Below, piece by piece: positions 52,796-60,086 of a stretch of DNA of 64,000 nt (the first letter of the stretch is position 1; the number at the start of each line of letters is the position of its first letter). The translations under genes and the position numbers were made by a program. Origin of the DNA: Rhizobium sp. BK313 (lineage in GTDB: Bacteria; Pseudomonadota; Alphaproteobacteria; Rhizobiales; Rhizobiaceae); the NCBI RefSeq assembly GCF_014193655.1, contig NZ_JACHZQ010000006.1:248001-312000 (forward strand), written 5' to 3'. The notes under the pieces were generated by a model. It saw only the letters and a list, made by a program, of their open reading frames with translations. It was not told the DNA's origin and made no database searches.

Positions 52796-54433
52796 ATGAA
52801 ACATTTCTTCAATCGCCGAGAAACCATCGTCACCGAAGCTCTGGACGGCCTGCTCCTGACAAGCAGCGCCGGTCGACTTGCCCGTCTGGATACCTTCCCC
52901 GAGATCAAGGTGATCCTGCGCGCGGACTGGGATAAGTCGAAGGTCGCAATCATCTCCGGCGGCGGGGCCGGTCACGAGCCATCGCATGCCGGCTTCGTCG
53001 GCAAGGGCATGCTCACCGCGGCGGTATCCGGCGAGATCTTTGCCTCGCCCAGCGTCGATGCGGTGCTGACTGCCATCCGTGCCGTAACCGGTCCCAAGGG
53101 CGCTCTCCTGGTCGTCAAGAACTATACGGGCGACCGTCTGAACTTCGGCCTAGCCGCCGAGAAGGCGCGTGCCGAAGGGTTCGACGTCGAGATGGTGATT
53201 GTCGCCGACGACATCGCAATCCCTGGCATCAACCAGCCGCGTGGCGTTGCCGGTACGCTGTTCGTGCACAAGATTGCCGGCTATCACGCCGAAGCTGGCG
53301 CTGACCTCGACAAGGTTGCAGCCGAGGCGGCGACCGCAGCACACGACATCGTTTCGCTCGGCATGTCGCTTTCGACCTGCAGCGTGCCCGGTCAGGCGCA
53401 TGAAGATCGGCTTGGCCCCGACGAAGGCGAGCTCGGTCTTGGCATCCACGGCGAGCCAGGGGTCGAACGCATTATGCTACAGCCCGTTGCCGATCTGGTG
53501 GCCACCATGACGAACCGGTTGGCCGCCAAGATTGACGAGGAAGAAGACTATGCCCTGCTGATCAACAACCTTGGCGCGGTGCCACCGCTCGAGATGGGCG
53601 TTATCGCCCATGCGGTGCTGTCCTCACCTCTTTCCGACCGTGTTCGACTGATCATCGGGCCGGGACCGATGATGACCGCACTTAACATGAACGGCTTCTC
53701 ACTGTCGCTGATCCGGCTGGATGTTACTCGCGAAGTCGCATTGAAGGCTGCGGTCCAGCCGCATGCCTGGCCGCCGGCCACCGAACGGCACGAGATCGCC
53801 ATTGTTCCTGCACCGCGAGTATCCGCGCGGCAAGCATCGACGCCGGCCAGCGACGACAGTCGGAATCGTCGCCTATTGACGGCGCTTTGCGAGCATCTGG
53901 TTACCCTCGAGGCCGAGCTGAATCGCCTGGATGGCCGCGTCGGCGACGGCGATACGGGTTCCACCGTCGCGACAGGAGCGCGCAGTATTCTTGCCCGCAT
54001 CGACATGCTGCCGCTGAAGGATCCTGCCGCCACCATGGCCTCGGTCGGCGAGATCCTGAGCACGAGCATGGGCGGTTCGAGCGGCGTGCTGCTCTCGATC
54101 TTCTTTACCGCCGCATCCAAGGCCATGGCGGATAAGGCTGATTTAGCTGTCGCTCTGCTTGCGGGGCTCGATCGGATGACGTTTTATGGTGGGGCCGGCG
54201 TCGGCGATCGCACGATGGTCGACGCACTGGCACCAGCGCTCTCTGCCTTGGTGTCAGGTGACGTCGTGGCTGCGGCAAAGGCTGCGGCTGCCGGCGCCGA
54301 ATCGACGAAGGCAATGCGAACAGCAAAGGCCGGCCGCGCCTCTTACGTTGGAGAGAGGGATCTGGAGGGAGTGCCGGATCCGGGCGCGGTGGCTGTGGCA
54401 CACGTATTCGGAGTTGCAGCATCGCTGACATAG
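52796..54433 (+). CDS. Dihydroxyacetone kinase, DhaK-DhaL fusion (ATP-dependent type)
   Basis: This 545-residue cytoplasmic kinase joins a DhaK domain (residues 1 to about 335) to a DhaL domain (about 357-545) through a Pro/Ala/Ser-rich linker. DhaK marks are ISGGGAGHEPSHAGFVGKG near residue 53, and the substrate-binding His218 in GLGIHGEPG, which in this family forms a hemiaminal with the ketone carbonyl. The DhaL domain has RVGDGDTGST (383-388), the Mg-nucleotide site. Fused K-L proteins use ATP directly, unlike the PEP-dependent DhaK/DhaL/DhaM. The substrate may be dihydroxyacetone or a ketotetrose such as erythrulose. It is seventh in the operon. Confidence 0.9.
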   Translation: MKHFFNRRETIVTEALDGLLLTSSAGRLARLDTFPEIKVILRADWDKSKVAIISGGGAGHEPSHAGFVGKGMLTAAVSGEIFASPSVDAVLTAIRAVTGPKGALLVVKNYTGDRLNFGLAAEKARAEGFDVEMVIVADDIAIPGINQPRGVAGTLFVHKIAGYHAEAGADLDKVAAEAATAAHDIVSLGMSLSTCSVPGQAHEDRLGPDEGELGLGIHGEPGVERIMLQPVADLVATMTNRLAAKIDEEEDYALLINNLGAVPPLEMGVIAHAVLSSPLSDRVRLIIGPGPMMTALNMNGFSLSLIRLDVTREVALKAAVQPHAWPPATERHEIAIVPAPRVSARQASTPASDDSRNRRLLTALCEHLVTLEAELNRLDGRVGDGDTGSTVATGARSILARIDMLPLKDPAATMASVGEILSTSMGGSSGVLLSIFFTAASKAMADKADLAVALLAGLDRMTFYGGAGVGDRTMVDALAPALSALVSGDVVAAAKAAAAGAESTKAMRTAKAGRASYVGERDLEGVPDPGAVAVAHVFGVAASLT

Positions 54434-54460
54434 CTGGCGCTGCTCTTGGGAGGGCAACAC

Positions 54461-55075
54461 GTGCAGGCGGAACCAGTTCTTCTTGCGGGATTGATTGAAG
54501 TTTGCCGTGCGACGATTGCGGCAAACAGCGATCATCTCTGCGAACTGGATCGCGCAATCGGTGACGGCGATCATGGAACCAATATGCAGCGCGGCTGTGA
54601 AGCGGTTAGCGCCGAAGAAGCAACGGTCTCAAGCCTTCCCCTGCCTGACGCGCTGGAAAGGATCGGCCTGACACTGGTGATGAGCATAGGCGGTGCGGCG
54701 GGCCCACTCTACGGAACGCTGCTAATGGAGATGGGACGCGAGCTTCGCAAATCGGACGAGGGACAGGACTTTTCCGCGGCGTTAAAACAGGCCATTGATG
54801 CCGTTGCCCGTCGCGGGCGTTCGCACCCTGGAGATAAGACCCTGCTCGACGTGCTGTACCCTGTGCAAGATGCGCTTGCGCACCGTTCGCCGTTGACCGA
54901 TATCGTGCGTCGGGCCGAGCTTTCCGCCACGTTTACCGCCGCCATGAAGGCCATGCGCGGCCGGGCAGCCTACCTTGGAGAACGTTCGATCGGCCACGTT
55001 GATCCCGGCGCATCGAGCTGCGCTCTCCTGACAATTGCTATCTGCCGTTACCTTGAGGAGCACCGCCCGGCATGA
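54461..55075 (+). CDS. dhaL: DhaL subunit of PTS-dependent dihydroxyacetone kinase
   Basis: This 204-residue nucleotide-binding subunit carries the ADP cofactor in PTS-type Dha kinases. The Mg-binding motif AIGDGDHGTNMQRG (34-39) is the PTS-type variant, in contrast to GDGDTG in the fusion upstream. IGGAAGPLYGTLLMEMG near residue 75 and GDKTLLDVLYPVQ near residue 125 are conserved. The start is GTG 54461 with GGAGGG at good spacing. It overlaps dhaM by four bases. The partner DhaK is encoded at the end of the operon. Activity would depend on phosphotransfer from DhaM. Confidence 0.9.
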   Translation: MQAEPVLLAGLIEVCRATIAANSDHLCELDRAIGDGDHGTNMQRGCEAVSAEEATVSSLPLPDALERIGLTLVMSIGGAAGPLYGTLLMEMGRELRKSDEGQDFSAALKQAIDAVARRGRSHPGDKTLLDVLYPVQDALAHRSPLTDIVRRAELSATFTAAMKAMRGRAAYLGERSIGHVDPGASSCALLTIAICRYLEEHRPA

Positions 55076-55470
55076 GTGTGAAGACCCCAAACGTCGGGAT
55101 TGTGATCGTCTCACACTCGCCGCTGGTCGCGCGAGGCACGGCCGACATGGTGCGGCAGATGGTGGGCGACAGCGTGCCACTCGCCTGGTCAGGTGGCAAT
55201 AGTCAAGGAGAACTCGGCACGGATGCCGGCGGTATCCTCACGGCCATCGAAGCGGCCTGGTCAGAGGCAGGAGTCGCCGTGTTCGTCGACCTTGGCGGGG
55301 CCGAAACGAACAGCGAAATGGCCATCGAAATGCTCGGTTTGCCGCGCGCAAAGCTCATCTCGATCTGCAATGCTCCGGTGGTGGAAGGCGCGGTCATCGC
55401 CGCTGCCGAGGCCTCCGGCGGGGCGTCGCTGGCAAAGGTTGTCGCGACAGCAGAGGAACTGTCACCCTGA
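55072..55470 (+). CDS. dhaM: DhaM-type EIIA (mannose-family) phosphocarrier
   Basis: This 132-residue protein belongs to the EIIA-Man fold and is a stand-alone DhaM domain. The phosphorylated His is His15 (VIVSHSPLVARG), and FVDLGGAETNSEMA near residue 72 matches the family. E. coli DhaM fuses this domain to HPr and a truncated EI; here each part is a separate gene in the same order. The ATG overlaps dhaL (ATGA) and its stop overlaps a possible HPr start (TGATG). It would take phosphate from the HPr encoded next and pass it to DhaL-bound ADP. Confidence 0.88.
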   Translation: MSVKTPNVGIVIVSHSPLVARGTADMVRQMVGDSVPLAWSGGNSQGELGTDAGGILTAIEAAWSEAGVAVFVDLGGAETNSEMAIEMLGLPRAKLISICNAPVVEGAVIAAAEASGGASLAKVVATAEELSP

Positions 55471-55511
55471 TGAGCGGCGGGTTGCACATAGGAAACCGGG
55501 AGGCCGAACAA

Positions 55512-55814
55512 GTGCATGCCAGGTGCCAGACGGAGGTCGAAGTGAAACACGGGGTAGGCTTGCACGCCCGCCCCTCGGTAACGTTCACGCGGCTGGCAAA
55601 GTCGTTTCCCTGCTCGATCGAAGTCGCGGTCAATGGCAGCGACGTCTGGCTGAATGGCAAGAGCATCATCAAGATCATGGGTGCTAGGATCCGCAAGGGA
55701 TCCATGCTGAAAATCCGCGCCGACGGAATCCTCGCAGAAGAGGCCATCCGGGCGTTGAAGGGCCTCATCGAGCGCAACTTCGATGAAGAAAAGAAACATG
55801 GCCGCACCGCTTAG
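55512..55814 (+). CDS. HPr-like phosphocarrier protein
   Basis: This 100-residue HPr-fold protein has the active His18 (VGLHARPSVTFTRLA), and the Ser46-equivalent region reads NGKSIIKIMG. Start: GTG 55512 with GGGAGG eight bases upstream. An ATG at 55470, overlapping the dhaM stop, would add 14 residues and has only a distant GAGGA. The C-terminal 17 residues (NFDEEKKHGRTA and the part before it) extend beyond normal HPr. It lies between DhaM and EI, so it is the middle carrier of an operon-private phosphorelay. It overlaps the EI gene by 17 bases. Confidence 0.87.
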   Translation: MHARCQTEVEVKHGVGLHARPSVTFTRLAKSFPCSIEVAVNGSDVWLNGKSIIKIMGARIRKGSMLKIRADGILAEEAIRALKGLIERNFDEEKKHGRTA

Positions 55815-57378
55815 ATTGAACGCAACGAGCGCCTCTCCGGGGGTCGCATCCGGACCGGCCTATATTGCGGAACCGCCGACGGCCGCTGCCTTGTCACAAT
55901 CGGCCGTTTCGGGGTACGCGGAGTTGGCAGCGGCCATCGAAACCGCTATCGACGAGCTTCAGAAGCTTGCCACGGGCACGGACGCAGAAGGCGGCGACAT
56001 CATCGATTTTCAGCTCGAAGTACTTCGGGATCCGACGATCGCCGAAATGGCAGGCGCGCGTATCGATGCTAACGAGAATGTCGTATTCGCGTGGGTCGGG
56101 ACACTCGACGGATACATCCGTGAACTGGAGAGTGCAGAAGAAGAACCGCTGCGGGCACGGGCCGTCGATATTCTGGACATCAAAAATCGCGTATTGGCGG
56201 CGCTGACGGGAGCGCCGGTTAAGGACTTTCCAGCCGGGTCCATCTATGTCGGCAAGGACATGGAGCCCAGCCGCTTCCTCGCGCATGACTGGTCTGCAGG
56301 CGGCGGCATCGCGCTCTATGCCGGCAGTGCCGCGGGCCATGTCGCCCTTCTTGCCAGATCACGCTCGGTCCCGATGGTTATCGGCGCGGGACGTTTCCTC
56401 ACCACTGGCGGCCAACACATACGCGTCGATGGAGATGCAGGCGTGATCGTCCTTCAGATGGACAAGGAGGGCGTAGCGCCAATCCGGCCCGAGCTTACAG
56501 CATCAACGACAGTACCGGCTGAAGACAACGGGGTGCTGCAGACGGCGGATGGCAGGCAAATTCTGTTGTCTATCAACCTCAACGCCCCCGACGAAATCGA
56601 CGGGATCGCAGCAACGACGGCGGCTGGTATCGGATTGATGCGTTCCGAATTCGCAGTCACGTCACTCGCGGATGCCGCAAACGAAGAGAAGCAACTCGCC
56701 ATCTACCGCCGCGTCCTTGACTGGGCGGACGGCAGATCGGTGACGATCCGCATGCTGGACGTCGGCGGCGACAAGCCGCTCTCCGGCCTCGCAACTTCGC
56801 CCGAATTGCGCGGCATTCGCCTTCTTCTTGCCCGTCCCGAGATCACGCGCGTTCAAGTGCGTGCGTTGTTGCGTGCAGCCGTTTTCGGTAATCTGCGCGT
56901 CATGCTGCCGATGGTGACTTTTCCATCGGAAGTCGATGATATGCGGCAGATCTTTCGAGAAGAGGCGGCCGAGCTTGCGCGCCGGGACGTGCCGCACCGC
57001 TTCCCTTCGATTGGCATGATGGTGGAAGTGCCAGCCGCCGCGCTCATGCTCGAGCAATTCGAAGGCGCGGACTTCTTTTCATTCGGCACCAACGACCTAA
57101 CGCAGTATCTCGTCGCCTCGACCCGTGAAGATGCCGATTTCGCCGCGCACCGCGAGAAGGCCGCGCAGGCTGTCCTGCGCCTGCTCGCTTATGCCGTGAA
57201 ACTTGCCGGTAGCAAACCGCTCAGCATCTGCGGCGACATGGCCGGCGATCCGCGTCTGACAGCCGAACTGCTCGCCGTCGGCATTCGGCATTTTTCCATG
57301 GCGCCCGCTCAACTTCCCGCGATAAGATCGGCAATCGTCGGTTTGAACGCCGGTGGGACAAAGGCAGCCGGAGAATAA
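55798..57378 (+). CDS. Full-length PTS enzyme I (PEP-protein phosphotransferase)
   Basis: This 526-residue EI has all functional elements: phospho-His181 in GSAAGHVALLARS, the PEP-site motifs MLDVGGDKPLSG near residue 318, ELRGIRLLLARPE, MMVEVPAAALML, FFSFGTNDLTQYLVASTRE and the active Cys in SICGDMAGDPR near residue 484. It is not the truncated EI seen fused in E. coli DhaM. The usual TSHAAI around the phospho-His is AGHVAL, a sign of a specialised subgroup. ATG 55798 is chosen, with GAAGAAAAG upstream; an ATG 15 bases earlier is possible. It should phosphorylate the HPr encoded directly before it. Confidence 0.9.
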   Translation: MAAPLRLNATSASPGVASGPAYIAEPPTAAALSQSAVSGYAELAAAIETAIDELQKLATGTDAEGGDIIDFQLEVLRDPTIAEMAGARIDANENVVFAWVGTLDGYIRELESAEEEPLRARAVDILDIKNRVLAALTGAPVKDFPAGSIYVGKDMEPSRFLAHDWSAGGGIALYAGSAAGHVALLARSRSVPMVIGAGRFLTTGGQHIRVDGDAGVIVLQMDKEGVAPIRPELTASTTVPAEDNGVLQTADGRQILLSINLNAPDEIDGIAATTAAGIGLMRSEFAVTSLADAANEEKQLAIYRRVLDWADGRSVTIRMLDVGGDKPLSGLATSPELRGIRLLLARPEITRVQVRALLRAAVFGNLRVMLPMVTFPSEVDDMRQIFREEAAELARRDVPHRFPSIGMMVEVPAAALMLEQFEGADFFSFGTNDLTQYLVASTREDADFAAHREKAAQAVLRLLAYAVKLAGSKPLSICGDMAGDPRLTAELLAVGIRHFSMAPAQLPAIRSAIVGLNAGGTKAAGE

Positions 57379-57379
57379 G

Positions 57380-57781
57380 ATGGCGCGCGAAGAAACCGAA
57401 GACGCCATTATCGCCTACAAGTCAATTCTGGCGCAGATCATCGACAACCGACCTTCCGGAACCCGTCAGCGGCTGGCCACGGAACTGGGCAAGCATCGCA
57501 GCTTCGTCACGCAGATAACAAGCCCGACCTATGCGACGCCTCTTCCTGCGCGGCATCTCGCGACGATCTTCCGGGTCTGTCATGTCAGCGCCGCCGAACA
57601 GGAGCGTTTTCTGGAGGCCTATCAGAATGCACATCCCGGCAAACTGCCTGAGCTTGGCGCCTCGGAAAAACTGCGGCATCTTTCACTGATGGTCCCTGAT
57701 TTCGGCGACGAGCGACGCAACCGGCTGCTGGAGGAAGCAATCGTCGATCTGGTGCAGAAGATTGCCGCAATTTCGGAGTGA
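57380..57781 (+). CDS. Small putative helix-turn-helix protein in the Dha operon
   Basis: The 133-residue protein has no family I can name. Residues 25-60 (TRQRLATELGKHRSFVTQIT and following) look like a Cro/XRE-type helix-turn-helix, with a conserved-looking RQxLAxxLGxxRSFVTQ core. The second half is helical and charged, and ends in a likely dimerisation helix (RNRLLEEAIVDLVQKIAAI). The ATG lies one base after the EI stop, with GGAGAA upstream, so it is translated with the phosphorelay. A regulator or a kinase-complex partner is possible, both by inference. Confidence 0.7.
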   Translation: MAREETEDAIIAYKSILAQIIDNRPSGTRQRLATELGKHRSFVTQITSPTYATPLPARHLATIFRVCHVSAAEQERFLEAYQNAHPGKLPELGASEKLRHLSLMVPDFGDERRNRLLEEAIVDLVQKIAAISE

Positions 57782-57838
57782 ACGGCGTTGCGCTTAGTGC
57801 GACAAGACTGAGACGATCATCGCCTTGGGAGGGGCTTG

Positions 57839-58831
57839 ATGAAGAAGTTCATCAACACAGCAGAAACCATGGTCGCCGAAAGCGTCGAGGGCTTTGTGCG
57901 CGCTCATGAGGAGTTCGTTGTGTTCGGCGTCGACCGCAAATTTATCCGCCGTCGCCACATGGTTCCGGGCAAGGTGGCGATCATATCCGGCGGCGGCGCG
58001 GGTCATGAGCCAATGCACATAGGCTTCGTCGGCCGCGGCATGCTCGATGCGGCTTGCGTCGGGCATATCTTCACGTCTCCCACGCCGAGCCAGATCGCGA
58101 GCGCCATCGAGGAAGCGGACACCGGGGCCGGATGCGTGCTGGTGGTGAAAAACTATGACGGCGACGTCATGAATTTCGAAATGGCGGCAGAGATGGCATC
58201 CAGCCGCCACAAAATAGAAACGGTGATCGTCAGCGACGACATCGAAACGGCTAGGACAGGCGATGGTCGCGGCCGCCGTGGAGTCGCGGGTACTCTGATC
58301 ATAGAGAGGCTCCTTGGCGCCGCGGCCGAACGAGGCATGACCCTCGCCGAACTGAAAGGCCTCGGCGACAGTCTCGCTCCACGCATCCGATCGATGGGCG
58401 TTGCCCTGACCGGCGTGACGGTACCGCACACGCAACGCACAACTTTCGTTCTCGGACCAAGCGAAATGGAAATGGGTGTCGGCATTCACGGGGAGCCGGG
58501 CCATTCGAGAGAGCCCTTCTCCAACGCCGACACCATCGTCAGGCATCTGAGCGAAACGATCTTCAACGACATCGCCCGAGCCGCCGACAAAGCGTTGCTT
58601 TTCGTCAACGGGCTTGGCGGTACGCCACCGGCCGAACTCTATCTCGCCTACAACACTGCTTACGAGTTCATGGTCGACCATGGCCTGCGGATCGAGCGCT
58701 CGCTTGTCGGCACTTATGCCACGTCGCTCGACATGCAGGGCCTCTCCGTCACGCTCGCCTCCCTCAGCGACGAGGAGTTTTCCCTATGGGATTCACCCGT
58801 TGCAACCGCTGCGTTGCGCTGGGGGTGCTAG
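57839..58831 (+). CDS. dhaK: DhaK subunit (PTS-type dihydroxyacetone kinase)
   Basis: This 330-residue substrate-binding subunit has ISGGGAGHEPMHIGFVGRGM near residue 49 and the covalent-binding His217 in VGIHGEPGH. VVKNYDGDVMNFEMAAEMA near residue 103 and VSDDIE near 131 are also conserved. The start is an ATG preceded by GGGAGGGG. It has no DhaL domain, so it should pair with the stand-alone DhaL (54461). It is the last gene of the operon, about 60 bases after the small HTH-like gene. With the fusion kinase it gives this operon two DhaK active sites, possibly for two different ketoses or enantiomers. Confidence 0.9.
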   Translation: MKKFINTAETMVAESVEGFVRAHEEFVVFGVDRKFIRRRHMVPGKVAIISGGGAGHEPMHIGFVGRGMLDAACVGHIFTSPTPSQIASAIEEADTGAGCVLVVKNYDGDVMNFEMAAEMASSRHKIETVIVSDDIETARTGDGRGRRGVAGTLIIERLLGAAAERGMTLAELKGLGDSLAPRIRSMGVALTGVTVPHTQRTTFVLGPSEMEMGVGIHGEPGHSREPFSNADTIVRHLSETIFNDIARAADKALLFVNGLGGTPPAELYLAYNTAYEFMVDHGLRIERSLVGTYATSLDMQGLSVTLASLSDEEFSLWDSPVATAALRWGC

Positions 58832-58955
58832 GTTTCGGCACGACTACCGAAGCTGATTGCCCGTACGACAACCCGCAATGCTTCTGGAAAAGGTCGGATC
58901 GGACGCGACGCTTGCTGAGCGAATTAAACAGTGTGCAGCCGGAAGGCCGACGCGC

Positions 58956-60083
58956 TCAAGCCTTCGGGCCGTACAGTATTTCGCGCGGCGTACGCGTCAG
59001 GCGTTCCCCCCCACCCCGGGAGACGGAGACGGTTTCGCTAAAGCCGAGACCAGCCGCCGTTGTGTAGGCATGGAAAACCATGCCCTCTTCCAGGGCCCAG
59101 TCCGATGTCGGCAGCAGAACGCGGGAAAAGTCGCTCGTACGCGCCGTGCGCGTATAAAGGCCGAGCGTATAGGCGGTGACATTCTGATAGGTCGGCCGCA
59201 GTCCCTGCGACAGAGCCCCCTCGCGGAGGACCGCATCGACTTCGCTCGCAATCGCGCCCGCCTTCATCGCTTCGATCTGCCGGTCCTGTAGCGCGATCAG
59301 TCGCTCGGCAGTCTCTCGCATTGCCCTGGAGGGCCGGCCGACGACGATGGGCCTCATCAGCCGGGCGCTGTAATTGGCAACGCGTGGAATAAGCTCGACA
59401 TGCAGGATATCGCCTTCGTCGAGGCGTTCCGTCTTGAAGATGCCGTGCAGGAATTCGTGGCTGCCGGAAGCCTTCACCACCGGTCCGACCTCGCCGGTAT
59501 CCGCCCCTTCCCTTAGGAAAACGGCGGATGCCACCGCCGCGGCATCCCGGGTAGTCATGCCCGGCCGCGCAATCTGCGCGATTGCCAACATTGCCTTGTC
59601 GGCGATTGCGGCCGCCTGCTGGAGCGCACCGATTTCCGCCGTAGACTTTACCCAACGCAAGCTCTCGCTGAGACCCGGCATTGGCACGATCTCGGCGCCG
59701 GCAAGCAGCGCGACAAGCTTGGCATGCGTTGCCGCGCTGTGGCACGGCGAATGCGTATCCACGCCGATACGCGCCCCGGCGAAACCGCGGGCGCGAACAT
59801 TCTCGGCGATGACCGAATGCGGGTTATCCGTATCGGCAAAGCCGACGACATCCTCGATCCAGGTCTTTTCCCGGCCGGGCGCTTCGTCGAGCGCACGCAA
59901 AACGAACCAGGGATTGCCGTCGCGCGGCAGGAAGGCCGCGCGATACATTGTTTCCGAGACGGTATAACCGGTCAGCCAGGCCAGAAGCTCGCCGCTGTCG
60001 ACGAGCAGGAGATCGACGTCAGCAGACGCCATCGCCTGCCGGGCTTTGGCGATGCGCCAGTGATATTCGTCCCGCGGAAACAT
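58956..60083 (-). CDS. M24-family peptidase-like protein lacking metal ligands (creatinase-like)
   Basis: This 375-residue pita-bread-fold protein has the normal N-terminal creatinase domain (VDLLLVDSGELLAWLTGYTV near residue 23). In the catalytic half, the two metal Asp positions are Glu and Arg (GDILHVELIPRVANYSARLM), the metal His is not seen in VTAYTLGLYTR, and the first metal Glu is Tyr (GMVFHAYT); only the last Glu (GFSETVSV) remains. The pattern is closest to creatinase, which works without metal. It therefore probably hydrolyses a C-N bond by a metal-free route or is a binding protein. It lies three bases from the M20-like gene and next to a dipeptide-type transporter. Confidence 0.85.
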   Translation of the reverse strand: MFPRDEYHWRIAKARQAMASADVDLLLVDSGELLAWLTGYTVSETMYRAAFLPRDGNPWFVLRALDEAPGREKTWIEDVVGFADTDNPHSVIAENVRARGFAGARIGVDTHSPCHSAATHAKLVALLAGAEIVPMPGLSESLRWVKSTAEIGALQQAAAIADKAMLAIAQIARPGMTTRDAAAVASAVFLREGADTGEVGPVVKASGSHEFLHGIFKTERLDEGDILHVELIPRVANYSARLMRPIVVGRPSRAMRETAERLIALQDRQIEAMKAGAIASEVDAVLREGALSQGLRPTYQNVTAYTLGLYTRTARTSDFSRVLLPTSDWALEEGMVFHAYTTAAGLGFSETVSVSRGGGERLTRTPREILYGPKA

Positions 60084-60086
60084 CGC

